A DNA stretch of 64,000 bases from Thermococcus profundus (GTDB lineage Archaea > Methanobacteriota_B > Thermococci > Thermococcales > Thermococcaceae). The number at the start of each line of letters is the position of its first letter. The first letter of the stretch is position 1. Below the pieces are notes generated by a model, which made no database searches, was not told where the DNA came from, and worked only from the letters and a program-made list of their open reading frames with translations. The stretch lies in the NCBI RefSeq assembly GCF_002214585.1, contig NZ_CP014862.1, forward strand, positions 1,922,001 to 1,986,000. The letters run 5' to 3'. The position numbers and the translations under genes are program-made. Shown one piece after another: positions 18,719 through 28,530 of the stretch.

Positions 18719-20846
18719 CCGTTCCAGACTTCACAATTTTTATATCATCGCCGGGGCTGAAGCCGTTGTTGTCTCCCTCAAAAGCCCTCAAAAACGGCAG
18801 TACTTCTCCGTCCTTCTCGCGCCACTCTCCCACTACCCAGGAAGTCCTTTCCCACCTTCCCGGGTTCTGGAGGATATCTTTCGAGATGAACCATACACCG
18901 GCGGCAACGCCATCCATGGAGGGAGCACTTACTACCAGTGCACGGCTTCCGTTGACCTCAACAGCTTGAATCACAAAATACGAACGGGTAACATCCCCCC
19001 GCTTCATGCCCTCCTTCACCGCATAGTAGTACTTGAAAGTCGGCCCCACTATTATGGAGTAGTTAACCAGGATCGGGATCAGATACTCCCTCTCCAGAGA
19101 CGCTATACCCGGGTTCAGTGTTGAGTTTCCCAGAAGGAGGAGGGAGCTATTGGAAGAGACCCGTCTCCCTCTCCCCCTAGAAAGGAGAGAGTTGGCCCAT
19201 TCTTCGAGCCCCGCCGGTAGCGACCCAGGGACCACGCTCAAATTGTCGAAGTTCACGGAAAGAATGGGCACTTCAATGTATGGATACGGAGAGTGGCAGA
19301 GGGAACCGACGCAAGCGTCCGGGGGAATGAGCCCGATATCCCCCCCAGCCGGGCGGAGGTTCACACCATAAGCCCATCCAAGGAAGGAAATAGCAAGATC
19401 ATTCTCAGGAGGGGCCCCACTTTCAGCTTCATACACAAAACCCGGTCCGACTTGGGGAACAAGCTTGAGGTCATCCCCAGTCCAGTAGTATGGATAGCTG
19501 TAGATCGAGGGCGGTCTGGCGACGTTAGCAATGGTGGTGACAATTCCCAGCAACAACAGCACCGCAAATGCCTTCCTCCTCCAGCCGCGGGATACAATGG
19601 CCCGGTTTATCCTGCCTGCAACTAACGGAATAGAAAAAACAACTAGATACTGATATACCCTCACCATCCAGTTGGTAAAGCCAAAGCTTCCAAATCCACT
19701 GGGCATTACAGCAGAGACCGCGAGAGCGAGGAGTCCAAGGAAAGCCAGGAGGAGAACCAGCAACACCGGCTCTCCAAACCGTTCATTCCCTAGGGCTTCT
19801 ACGATACTCAGAATGAGAAGGACATTGAAAACCAAGTTCCCAAACTGCATTAGAAGCAGAAAGGCGAAGTTTTCGCGGTAGACCTCACCATAGGTAGTCC
19901 TACCCAGGTACACCTGAAGGACGATGGCCAGACTCATGATGATGATCCCCACGAGGACGTATAAGGAACCCCTCTTCCTGACTTCGGAGCGCACGAACGA
20001 GGAAATCCAATGGAAGATCCTCACCTTCCCTTCAAGAAGAAAGAGCAGGGGACCGGCGAGTATTAGAAGGAGGAAGCCCAGAAGGATGAAGGGAATGAAG
20101 TGCCACCCCACCATCCTGAGGGGGGACAGGCTCGAATGCTTGAGCATCCACTTCGCGGAGAAGAGGGTCATATCATACTGGGGCAGGAGCAGAACAATAA
20201 TCGGGGCTGAGGTAGAGGGAAGCATCAGAAGAAGGTAGGTCTTAATGTCCGCGCTCCTGAGGAGATCTAGAAGAGAGAGAAACCAGACCAGAGCCACAAC
20301 TATGACAAGGGAGAGAACGTGAGAAAGGGCCAGGATGATCCAGCCAACTGCCGTCATCACTAGGTACAAGTTCCGCCGAGCGGGGTTTTCCCTATCGTGG
20401 AAAATACCAGTGTAAAGAAGGAGAACCCAGAGACCAACCAAGAGCCCAATTCTCTGAGGCCTGACCTCGTTAGAAGACCAGAGGTAGTGACTGCTGAGAA
20501 GAAGGGCCAGGAAGAAGCCAACCACAGAACCTTTGTAGGTGCTGAACCTCCTGTGGAAGCCGAGGAGGAGAAACGGGTACAGGATAAAGAAAACGAACGA
20601 AGTCAGGAGAAGGGTCCAGACAGGATTTTGAAGTACTGAATTAAGAAGCCTCAAAAGGTAGGGGGTTAGAAGTCCAGAGTAGACGCCTCCAATTTTAACC
20701 GTTGAGATGTAGTACGCCTCGTCGAAGGTTGTGGTGATTCTCCCAAAGCTGAACCTTATGAAGAGCCAGATGAGAGCAAAGATGAGAGCAAAGATGAGAG
20801 CGAACAAAACTGAACGTATTTTATTGGAGGAGATCAAGAGCACCAC
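18705..20846 (-). CDS. GT-C-like membrane protein with surface-type C-terminal domain
   Basis: 713 residues. About 12 TM segments fill residues 10-430. The first external loop has FDEAYY (Asp42-Glu43), like the acidic pair of GT-C glycosyltransferases (PMT/ArnT type) that use lipid-linked sugars. From about residue 440 an external domain follows with several N-x-S/T sequons. Its last ~100 residues parallel those of the neighbouring 2109-residue protein: SYFVIQAVEV / GYWVIQKVVD, WVVGEW / YVVGYW, then DNNGFSPGDDI / DNNGFSPGDNI. The start may be GTG 20846 or TTG 20837 (GGTGGTG in front). A glycosyltransferase role is inferred from topology; substrate unknown. Confidence 0.6.
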   Translation of the reverse strand: MVLLISSNKIRSVLFALIFALIFALIWLFIRFSFGRITTTFDEAYYISTVKIGGVYSGLLTPYLLRLLNSVLQNPVWTLLLTSFVFFILYPFLLLGFHRRFSTYKGSVVGFFLALLLSSHYLWSSNEVRPQRIGLLVGLWVLLLYTGIFHDRENPARRNLYLVMTAVGWIILALSHVLSLVIVVALVWFLSLLDLLRSADIKTYLLLMLPSTSAPIIVLLLPQYDMTLFSAKWMLKHSSLSPLRMVGWHFIPFILLGFLLLILAGPLLFLLEGKVRIFHWISSFVRSEVRKRGSLYVLVGIIIMSLAIVLQVYLGRTTYGEVYRENFAFLLLMQFGNLVFNVLLILSIVEALGNERFGEPVLLVLLLAFLGLLALAVSAVMPSGFGSFGFTNWMVRVYQYLVVFSIPLVAGRINRAIVSRGWRRKAFAVLLLLGIVTTIANVARPPSIYSYPYYWTGDDLKLVPQVGPGFVYEAESGAPPENDLAISFLGWAYGVNLRPAGGDIGLIPPDACVGSLCHSPYPYIEVPILSVNFDNLSVVPGSLPAGLEEWANSLLSRGRGRRVSSNSSLLLLGNSTLNPGIASLEREYLIPILVNYSIIVGPTFKYYYAVKEGMKRGDVTRSYFVIQAVEVNGSRALVVSAPSMDGVAAGVWFISKDILQNPGRWERTSWVVGEWREKDGEVLPFLRAFEGDNNGFSPGDDIKIVKSGTVGKP
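20768..20801. repeat. 12-bp tandem repeat in first TM segment
   Basis: AGATGAGAGCAA is repeated 2.8 times in tandem, encoding the ALIF-ALIF-ALIW part of TM1 of the overlapping gene. A change in copy number would add or remove four hydrophobic residues in frame. Confidence 0.8.
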
Positions 20847-20896
20847 CGGCAGAATTCAATAAAATCAATAGAAAAGAAAAGTTTGGAGAGAGGGCA

Positions 20897-23800
20897 TCAG
20901 CCCTCTATTATTACTCCAATGTTGTCGCCTGGGCTGAAGCCGTTGTTGTCGTCGCTGGCAAACTGGAGGAACGCCGGGCTGTAGATGAGGCCGTCGGTCT
21001 CCTCCCAGTAGCCAACGACGTAGTTGCCGTGGAGCTCGCTGAAGTGCTGGCTGAAGTAGTAGGCGGCAGCCCAAGTGCTGTCGGCGTCGGTACCGTAGAT
21101 CATGTAGACCGTGGCGCCGGTGTCCGGGTCAACGACCTTCTGGATGACCCAGTAGCCCTTGCTGACGTTCCACCAGACCGCCGGAGCGGTCCAGTTGGCA
21201 ACGGTCTCGTTGTCGACGACGATGCTGATGGTGCCGTTCTCGGTGACCATCTTGACCGGAGCGATCTCCTGGTACTGGGCGGTTATGCTGTTGGCCTCAG
21301 GACCGCCGACCGCTATGATGACATCGCCACTCTCGATGCTGAGGGTGCTCGGAGTGTAGGTCGGCTTGACACCAACGAGGTCGAAGATGAACGACATTGC
21401 CTGGTAGTCGACTGAGGTGAGGGCGTTCTCACCAAGGACGATCTTAGCGTTGCCGGTCTGGACGTCGTGGACGAAGGCGGCGAGTCCCTGCGGGGCCTCG
21501 GTGTATCCGACGACTATGTTGGCCGGTGAGGTCTGGAACGGTGAGACTCCGACCTCCGCGAATCCAGCCGGGGTGTTGCCCATGAAGGCAACGACCCTGT
21601 AGACGCTGAGCGGCGGGAGGGCCGGTATACCGTCGATCTCGTAGTGGCCGTGGGCGTCGGTTGTAACGCTGAGCTCGTTGCCAGCGTAGTCAACGGCCGG
21701 GACCCACTCGGTTCCGTTGAAGGTGTAGACGACTACCTTGACTCCAGCGACCGGGTTGTTGTTCTCGTCCATGACGATACCAGCGACGCTACCGATTCCG
21801 CCGAACCTAACGGTCTCGACGTTGCTCATGATGCCGTCGTAGGTGGCGTAGACGTTGACGTCGCCCATGAGGGTGAGGAGTTCGTCCGGGGTCATGCCGG
21901 TCTTGGCAGCTGAGTAGACCTTGAAGGTGGCAATACCGTTCTCGTCGGTCGTGGCGTTGGTTGGCTCGACGTAGGCTATGTCGCTGTCGACGTTGAACTG
22001 GAGGAGCTTGTTGGCGAGCGGACCGTTGGCGGCGCTGATGTTGCCGGCCATGGCGTAAATCTCGTTGATGAGGTTCTCCTTCTCATCGTCGGTGAGGAAT
22101 GTCCAGGCCTGGATCTGCGGTACTATCTTCTCCTGGAACTGCTGGTCGAACTGGTCCTTGGCGTTCTCGACATAGAGGATGGCCTTGAAGTCGAAGTAGG
22201 ATCCCTCCTTGGCTGGCTGGATGTCCATGTCTGTGACGCGCTCGATCTCAAGGGTCGGGGTGAGCTGGATGATCTCGCTGAAGCCCTCGAGCGGAGTGAC
22301 CTGAGCTATCTCCTTGGTGACCTTAGTGTAGATGGCATTGCCCCAGACTGATGAGGCCTGCGGCTCGATCGGGATGGCACCCGGAGCCATGGGCGGCTTG
22401 TAGGTGTATGTGAAGGTCGTTATGTTTCCGTCGACGTTGACGGTTATGCTCCAGGTGGTCTGATCGATCTGCTCGACCTCCGGGGTGACGTTCTTGTAGA
22501 TCTTGGTGACGTTCCAGGTCTTAGCGAAGGTTGAGATGTCCTCGATGACCGGCACGTCCTTGGCGATCTCAAGCGGAACGGCTATGACGTAGAGCTTGAA
22601 CTCCTCGACCGGAGCGAGCGGGAAGACTGCTTCGGTGGTTCCGACGACCTGCTTGTGGTTGACGAAGTCGTAGGCCGGGACGTACGGGCCTTCCCTGTTG
22701 TTGAAGGCGACGTAGATGACGGTGGTCTCGTTCGGTGACTCAAGGCTGCCCTCCTTCTTGATGCTGGTGTAGACCCAAGCGAGCTTGCTCATGTCAGGCT
22801 CGGTGACCGGAAGCTCAAGCTCTGCGGTCTTGCCGTACTTGTCCTCGCCGGAGATGAAGTACTTTCCGATGTCCGGAGCGTAGAGCTGAATGTTGGTTGA
22901 GCCAACACCATTGGTCATCTCAACGGTGAAGCTGGTCTTGATCGGGTAGAGGTCGGTGTTGTTGAAGACGGCCTCACCGGTGAAGGTGTCGTCGATCTGG
23001 GCAGTGATTGACTCGTTCCTGTCAAGGACGGCCTTGACGGTGATGGTTATGGTCCTGAGCGTTGCGGCCGGGAAGCTGTCCGGGTCAGCACTCATGACGA
23101 GGTGCCAGCCCTCAACGGTGATGTCCTCAGTATCGGTGACGTTGTAGACGGCGTCATAGACGGTGATGGTGTAGTTTCCAGCCTCGAGAGTGACGTCGGC
23201 AGCGTAGACTCCGTCGCCGATGTAGGTCAGCTCGGTTCCGTCAAGGGTGACGGTGATGTTCTCGTAGTCGTTGGCACCGGAGTGGACGTAGACCTTGACC
23301 TCGGTTGGGATGCCTGCGTAGATCGTGGTGGGCTCAACCTTCACGATCTTGACGAGCTCGTCGACCGGGATCTTGACGGTCTTGGTGACGTTGTAGGCGC
23401 CGATGACCTGGACGACGGTCAGGGTGGCGTTTCCGGTCTGGTTGATGACTGTCTTGCCGAAGTCGATGGTTCCCTCACCGTTGACAACGTCGAAGGTTCC
23501 GGTGAAGTTCTGTCCGTCCGGAAGGACGAGGGTGACGTTAGCGGTTCCGGTGAACGGGACGGTGTCACCGTTCTCGTCAACATAGGTGAACGGGAAGACC
23601 AGGCTGTTCTCGAACTGCGGGTGGACGTAGAGCGGGTGAGTGTCAACCTCGATACCCCAGTCAAGGACGTCGACGGTGTAGGTCTCGTTGTACATGAGGT
23701 ACTTGTTGCCGAGGTCGCTGACGTAGTAGACAGTGACGGTGTAGTTGGTGTCCTCAGTTAGGACAACCTCCGGGAAGGACTCGGTGTAGAGCTCGCCGTT

Positions 23801-26800
23801 GACGTAGATCTCAAGGTCGTCCGGGCTGATGGCGGTGACGTTCGGGGTGGCCACGACGCTGAGGTTGACAGGGATGTACTTGTAGACCTTCTCCGGCTCG
23901 AAGGTGACGTCGACCTTCCACGGCTTGACGTTGACGGTGGCAACGCCAGCGATGGTCGGGTCGGTGAGGTCCTTGACCTCAACTGTTATCGGGCCGGTGG
24001 CGTCGAGCTTAATGCCGGTTATCGTGGCGTGGCCGTTGTTGTTGTGCATCGGGACTATCTGGCTGTAGGCGATCTCGCCGCCGACGTAGACGGTCACGTT
24101 GACCATGCTGTCGGCGTCGATCGGGTAGATGACGTTGCCGCTAACGCCCATGTACTGGAGGTCAATCGTGTAGGTGCCGGTCTGGTACTGGTAGATCTCG
24201 TCAGGGGTGACCTTGACGTCGATGTACTTCTTGTTGTACTCGATGTTCGGGAAGACCGGGATGTACTGGACGGTCTTAACGAGGCCGTCGCTACCAACGT
24301 CGCTGACGGTTATCTTGGCGACACCAGGAACGGTTATGTCCTCACCCGGTATCTCGAAGTAGACGTCGAAGTCCTTCCTGTAGTCGCCGGTGGCCAGCTT
24401 CCAGAACTTCTGGCCGTTCGGAAGCTCGATGGTGACGTTGTAGGTCCTGTACCTAAGCCTGCTGTCGTCCGGGTAGACGCCGATGTTAACGCCGATGATG
24501 GCATCCTGGCCGACGGTGAGGCTGTCAGGCGTGGGCTCGGCTGAGACGTACCACTTCTTAACCGGGAACTTCTCAACGCCGGCGTAGGTGAACGGGCTGA
24601 TGTTGAGAGTATCGTCCCAGTAGGTTATGCTCCAGTCAACGGTGACGTAGCCGGTCTCGTTGAACTGGAGGTCCTCGAGGATCTCGTTAAACATGTCATT
24701 GAAGTCCGGACCGTCAGAGCAGACGTCCTCGTAGGTGAATGTCTCGTTGATCCACTTGTCGTAGTTCGGACCGGTGACGTGGACGCTGAGGTTGGCGTTG
24801 ACCGGGAACGGGAAGGAGTCCTCGCCGAAGACGTGGAGGTCGTCCATCACTCCGATGTAGAAGACGTTGTAGTGAACATAGGCATCAACGTTCGGCCAGT
24901 CCTGGACGAAAATGGCGTGCTTGTCGTAGCCGCTTATTGTGGTGTTGTAGGTGCTGCCGTTGGCGAAGATGAGCATGGTCCACTCAGCCTTTACATAGCC
25001 GCTCTTGTTGAACTGCATGAAGTCGCTGACGTTGAGGTGGACGTAGGAGATCGAACCGCTGGTAAGACCGCCGTTGGTGGTGTTCACATAGTACTCGAAC
25101 GGGCCGTAAACTGTTCCATCCGGGCCGGTGAAGGTGACGTTGACGTAGGCCTCGTCGATCGGGAAGTCAACCTCAATGTCGTAGGTGAGGTTGGCCGGGA
25201 TGTGGTCAACGAACTGACCTGAGTTGATGTGAGTGCAGTGGGCGAGGTTGTTTCCGAGGTTGTAGACGGTGTGAGCACCGAAGTCGCTCTCAATCGGGGC
25301 GACGTAGATGTAGAAGATGTCGCTCCTTCCGTAGACGGTGTCGGTGATGGTAACCTTGACTTTTCCTTCGGCATTGAACTTGATGAGCTCGGATATGGCG
25401 TAGAGGTCAAGAACGTCCGTAACGTTGAGGAGGTAGCTCTTGGTGAAGCCCGGACCGCTGACGGTGACGTTGAGCTGGGTCTGCGGGACGAACGGGAGGT
25501 CCCCTGAAAGGTAGGTAACGTTCTTGTAACCAATAACACAGCCGCAGTCATCGTAAATGGGCACTGTGGTCACTACGGCCTTCTCAAAGTTCACCCAGAA
25601 CGTGAAGTTAGCCGGTATGTCGACGTAGAAGTGGTTGGTCGCCGGAGGCTTACCGAAGGTGTAGATGTAATAATAGTCGTGCCAGGCGTTGATGCCCCAG
25701 TCGTAGACGTTGATCTTCTTGTCGCCCCACTTGGCATAGTTGTTGTCCTTAACGACGACCCTTATCTTCTTGGTGGCGTCGTGAGCAACGAAGCTGACGT
25801 TGGTGAGGTTGACGAAGATCTGACCCTGGCCGTTAACGACCGGAACCGAGTTGTTAACCCATATGAGGTCGTCACCGTAGTAGACCTCAACGGTTGCGGT
25901 GCTGTTTATAAGAACGAGGTGACCTGGGAGGGTCGAGTTGGTGTAGTTGAACTTGACGAGCATGGTTGCTGGGATGTCCTTGTAGAATCCGTAGCCATAG
26001 TCACTTGAGGTGAGGGTGTTCGAGGTGTTGTCGTAGATGTATATGTCAGCGTCAACGTTGATCTGCCAGTCGTAGACGTTTATGGTAACGGTCCTGCTGA
26101 CGCCGTAGTCTGGCAGGCTGAATGTGACCACGAGCGGGTCGGCGGAGACGTTGTAGATCGTGGTGGTGTTGGTACCGTCGGTAAGGTTGAATGTGCCGCT
26201 CATCGGGGTCGCTTCGGATGCTCCCTCGAGCTGGAAGGTTCCAGTTGCATCGAGACCGAGTTTACCGAGGGAGCTGTTTGAGGTTATAGTGAAGGTCACG
26301 TTGAACGGGGCAAACTTAACGACCGCGGTGTTTCCGAGGGAGTTGTCCCAGCTTCCGCTTATAGCGGAGGTAACGTTGAGCCACCAGTTGTGAACCTCAA
26401 CAACCTTTCCAGTCTCGTTGAGCGGTATGGTGTAGGTAAGGCCGTGCTTGGTGTCCTCGAGGACGAGGGTCAGGTAGCTTATGTTTGTGCTCTTAACGTT
26501 CGTGAAGTTAATGAAGTAGTCGTTCGGAGAAACGGCGAGTGTGGTGTTAACTACACCAGTGGCTATCTTGTCTGAACCAGCGTAGAGGTATGCCTTGAGC
26601 TCGGTCTCGTTCGGGAGGAGTGAGCCGTAGCCAGCCACGAGGGTGTCGTTGAAGTCAACCTGCAGGGTGAGGTTGAACGGTATGTTCTTGAATGCGGCGT
26701 TGTTCTGCCAGGCGGATCCGTCCCAGTAGGGGACGCTGCTGACGATGTTGATGTCGTTGTAGTCCTCAACCGGGCTCTCCTTAACGGGGATGTGCTTGGT

Positions 26801-27226
26801 GGTCTCGTAAGCGACTGAGATCTCTCCACCAATTATTGCGATAACCTGAGCCGAAACTATGACCTCGGAGGCGTTCTTCGGGATCTCAGGGAGGGTGAGG
26901 TTAACAACCTCCCAGAGGTCGTCACCGAGGTTGATAAGGCCGCTCTGGGTCTTAAGGACGAGCTGACCTGACTCGTTGTAGTAAACAAGAACCTGGAAGT
27001 TGTAGTTGTAGTCACCGCTGACATTCACTGAGAGGTTCGCTGGATACCCCACGAAGGGGTTTGAAACCTGGTTGCTGCCAAATGCTCCCAGGTAAAAGTC
27101 AGTGCTCTCAATCTGAATTTGAGGCGCTGCGTTCACTGGCTTAAAGAACGTCCCTGGAAGCACTGAAGCCACCATTAAAAATACCAACAACAAACTAAAG
27201 GTCTGCGCTTTCCTGCGCTTATTCAT
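20897..27226 (-). CDS. giant secreted surface protein with repeated beta domains and S-layer-like C-terminus
   Basis: 2109 residues. A signal peptide covers about residues 1-33 (basic start, hydrophobic core, cleavage near VNA-APQ). Most of the length is repeated Ig-like beta units of about 80-110 residues, many beginning with the pattern W-x-[IV]-[NDS]-[VA] and rich in N-x-S/T. A carboxypeptidase-regulatory-like unit lies near 1805-1885 (GSVAGIVMDENNNPVAGV). The end (VGGPEANSITA ... TDADSTWAAAYYF ... DDNNGFSPGDN) resembles C-terminal domains of archaeal S-layer proteins and the end of the adjacent membrane protein. Few cysteines. Very even codon bias suggests high expression. No TM anchor is visible, so attachment may rely on the C-terminal domain. 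Confidence 0.85.
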   Translation of the reverse strand: MNKRRKAQTFSLLLVFLMVASVLPGTFFKPVNAAPQIQIESTDFYLGAFGSNQVSNPFVGYPANLSVNVSGDYNYNFQVLVYYNESGQLVLKTQSGLINLGDDLWEVVNLTLPEIPKNASEVIVSAQVIAIIGGEISVAYETTKHIPVKESPVEDYNDINIVSSVPYWDGSAWQNNAAFKNIPFNLTLQVDFNDTLVAGYGSLLPNETELKAYLYAGSDKIATGVVNTTLAVSPNDYFINFTNVKSTNISYLTLVLEDTKHGLTYTIPLNETGKVVEVHNWWLNVTSAISGSWDNSLGNTAVVKFAPFNVTFTITSNSSLGKLGLDATGTFQLEGASEATPMSGTFNLTDGTNTTTIYNVSADPLVVTFSLPDYGVSRTVTINVYDWQINVDADIYIYDNTSNTLTSSDYGYGFYKDIPATMLVKFNYTNSTLPGHLVLINSTATVEVYYGDDLIWVNNSVPVVNGQGQIFVNLTNVSFVAHDATKKIRVVVKDNNYAKWGDKKINVYDWGINAWHDYYYIYTFGKPPATNHFYVDIPANFTFWVNFEKAVVTTVPIYDDCGCVIGYKNVTYLSGDLPFVPQTQLNVTVSGPGFTKSYLLNVTDVLDLYAISELIKFNAEGKVKVTITDTVYGRSDIFYIYVAPIESDFGAHTVYNLGNNLAHCTHINSGQFVDHIPANLTYDIEVDFPIDEAYVNVTFTGPDGTVYGPFEYYVNTTNGGLTSGSISYVHLNVSDFMQFNKSGYVKAEWTMLIFANGSTYNTTISGYDKHAIFVQDWPNVDAYVHYNVFYIGVMDDLHVFGEDSFPFPVNANLSVHVTGPNYDKWINETFTYEDVCSDGPDFNDMFNEILEDLQFNETGYVTVDWSITYWDDTLNISPFTYAGVEKFPVKKWYVSAEPTPDSLTVGQDAIIGVNIGVYPDDSRLRYRTYNVTIELPNGQKFWKLATGDYRKDFDVYFEIPGEDITVPGVAKITVSDVGSDGLVKTVQYIPVFPNIEYNKKYIDVKVTPDEIYQYQTGTYTIDLQYMGVSGNVIYPIDADSMVNVTVYVGGEIAYSQIVPMHNNNGHATITGIKLDATGPITVEVKDLTDPTIAGVATVNVKPWKVDVTFEPEKVYKYIPVNLSVVATPNVTAISPDDLEIYVNGELYTESFPEVVLTEDTNYTVTVYYVSDLGNKYLMYNETYTVDVLDWGIEVDTHPLYVHPQFENSLVFPFTYVDENGDTVPFTGTANVTLVLPDGQNFTGTFDVVNGEGTIDFGKTVINQTGNATLTVVQVIGAYNVTKTVKIPVDELVKIVKVEPTTIYAGIPTEVKVYVHSGANDYENITVTLDGTELTYIGDGVYAADVTLEAGNYTITVYDAVYNVTDTEDITVEGWHLVMSADPDSFPAATLRTITITVKAVLDRNESITAQIDDTFTGEAVFNNTDLYPIKTSFTVEMTNGVGSTNIQLYAPDIGKYFISGEDKYGKTAELELPVTEPDMSKLAWVYTSIKKEGSLESPNETTVIYVAFNNREGPYVPAYDFVNHKQVVGTTEAVFPLAPVEEFKLYVIAVPLEIAKDVPVIEDISTFAKTWNVTKIYKNVTPEVEQIDQTTWSITVNVDGNITTFTYTYKPPMAPGAIPIEPQASSVWGNAIYTKVTKEIAQVTPLEGFSEIIQLTPTLEIERVTDMDIQPAKEGSYFDFKAILYVENAKDQFDQQFQEKIVPQIQAWTFLTDDEKENLINEIYAMAGNISAANGPLANKLLQFNVDSDIAYVEPTNATTDENGIATFKVYSAAKTGMTPDELLTLMGDVNVYATYDGIMSNVETVRFGGIGSVAGIVMDENNNPVAGVKVVVYTFNGTEWVPAVDYAGNELSVTTDAHGHYEIDGIPALPPLSVYRVVAFMGNTPAGFAEVGVSPFQTSPANIVVGYTEAPQGLAAFVHDVQTGNAKIVLGENALTSVDYQAMSFIFDLVGVKPTYTPSTLSIESGDVIIAVGGPEANSITAQYQEIAPVKMVTENGTISIVVDNETVANWTAPAVWWNVSKGYWVIQKVVDPDTGATVYMIYGTDADSTWAAAYYFSQHFSELHGNYVVGYWEETDGLIYSPAFLQFASDDNNGFSPGDNIGVIIEG

Positions 27227-27260
27227 ACTACTTCACCTACCTTCCTTTTTTGCCACACTT

Positions 27261-27274
27261 TGAGGCCGGCCTCA
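27261..27274. promoter_or_regulatory. 14-bp perfect palindrome in leader of giant surface gene
   Basis: TGAGGCCGGCCTCA lies 35 bp before the start codon, downstream of the likely TATA box, in an otherwise AT-rich leader. Position suits an operator or an mRNA hairpin. Confidence 0.45.
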
Positions 27275-27306
27275 TGGAAGGCCAATACCATATAAGCAGG
27301 CGAAGA

Positions 27307-27314
27307 AATATAAA
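27307..27314 (-). promoter_or_regulatory. promoter of giant surface protein gene
   Basis: On the minus strand GAAAGG-TTTATATT gives a good BRE plus TATA pair about 80 bp before ATG 27226, leaving a leader of roughly 55-60 nt. A second TTATATGG (27289-27296) nearer the gene is an alternative. AGGTGAAG before the ATG is the ribosome binding site. Confidence 0.55.
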
Positions 27315-27391
27315 CCTTTCGCCCGATTACCGAGCATTATTTAATAATTGAAGGCACAAAAGCTAATTTCATAAGAAAACGCCCATTATCT

Positions 27392-28528
27392 TCAAAATTT
27401 TTCCAAAAGATTAGGGTCTTGAAGAAGCCTGGCCCACTTAGACCCACAGGACAGCCTTTTTAGTATGCCGTCTTTAATACTCCTCCTAAAAACCTTTTTT
27501 AAGGCTTTCGGATCAGAAAGTAGCTCGTCTAACATCGAGGAGAGTTCCGCTTTTTGTCGTAGGGTTATGAGGCCCTTTCCATCCTCCAACCCTAGAGTGG
27601 TGAAGTTGGGGGCAATGGCGGATGAAACCACCGGAACGGCATCAAAAATCAGCCCCTCAACCACGACCAACCCGAAGGACTCGAAGGAAGACGGAAGGAC
27701 AAGGATCGTGGCTTTTCCATAGATCGCGGCAAGCTCCTTTGGATCCGCCACCTGACCAAAGAAGCGAACCCTCCCCGAGATCCCAAGCCTTTCCGAGAGA
27801 GAGCGGTAGTGATCAAGCAGGTCGCCTCCGCCGACGACCCAGAGCTCCCAATCAGGATGTCTCGGGGAGACCTCGGAAAAGGCCCTCAAAAGAAGGTCGA
27901 AGTTCTTGAAGCTGTGGTATCTGGAAAGCTGGCCGACAAAAAGAATGACCTTCTCTTTTCCCATAGGATTATCCAATTTAACGAGTTTAGATTTAGGTCT
28001 GGGGAGGACCACGGTAGAGCGGAATCCCTTCTGCTGAAGGGAATCTCTAACTGCAGGCGAGACGGACACTATCCGTTTTGCCCGGGAGAGGACGAATCTC
28101 TCAAGGGTCCTCGAGTACAGAGAAGCCAGGACATCGGTTGCAGAACCCTTCTTTAGTCCAACCGTGTGATAAACAATGAGGAGGGGAACGCCAAAGAGGA
28201 GGGAAGCCAGAGCGCCGGCATCCGCAGCAGAAGGAACCGGCGTGTGGGCTATTATCAGGTCCGGATTCCACGACTTCACAGTTGAGATTACCCTGAGAAC
28301 GAACCTCAAGCTCAGGGGTGTGTTGGAGATGACAAAACCAGCTTTGACCCTTTCCACGGGAAGAACAGAGTCCCCAACGCGGACTCTCTCGCGGGAGGAT
28401 CTCCTTCTGCTCATGCAGATGATCCGGACCTCGTGCTCCTTCGAAAGATCCTCCGCCATTGCCGAAGCATAGCTTTCGAGGCCGCCGCCCTCGGGTGGAA
28501 AGTAGGGAGCCAGCAGGAGGATCCTCAA
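27392..28528 (-). CDS. glycosyltransferase family 4
   Basis: 378 residues with the GT-B layout: N-terminal LLAPYFPPEGGGLESY with the G-G loop for acceptor or nucleotide sugar, and C-terminal VILFVGQLSRYHSFKNFDLLL, VVGGGD, and the retaining E-x7-E motif in SSFESFGLVVVEG. It would add a sugar to a lipid-linked glycan on the cytoplasmic face. The start is TTG 28528, two bases after the stop of the upstream GT2 gene whose tail supplies GGAGGG; no ATG or GTG gives a sensible N-terminus. The pair forms one operon. Donor and acceptor unknown. Confidence 0.85.
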   Translation of the reverse strand: MRILLLAPYFPPEGGGLESYASAMAEDLSKEHEVRIICMSRRRSSRERVRVGDSVLPVERVKAGFVISNTPLSLRFVLRVISTVKSWNPDLIIAHTPVPSAADAGALASLLFGVPLLIVYHTVGLKKGSATDVLASLYSRTLERFVLSRAKRIVSVSPAVRDSLQQKGFRSTVVLPRPKSKLVKLDNPMGKEKVILFVGQLSRYHSFKNFDLLLRAFSEVSPRHPDWELWVVGGGDLLDHYRSLSERLGISGRVRFFGQVADPKELAAIYGKATILVLPSSFESFGLVVVEGLIFDAVPVVSSAIAPNFTTLGLEDGKGLITLRQKAELSSMLDELLSDPKALKKVFRRSIKDGILKRLSCGSKWARLLQDPNLLEKF

Positions 28529-28530
28529 CC

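Noticed and set aside
23102-23761. Long plus-strand frame opposite the giant protein gene
   Set aside because: Val/Asp-rich reading of the antisense of a strongly codon-biased gene; no ribosome binding site. The same holds for 24029-24544 and 24779-25222.
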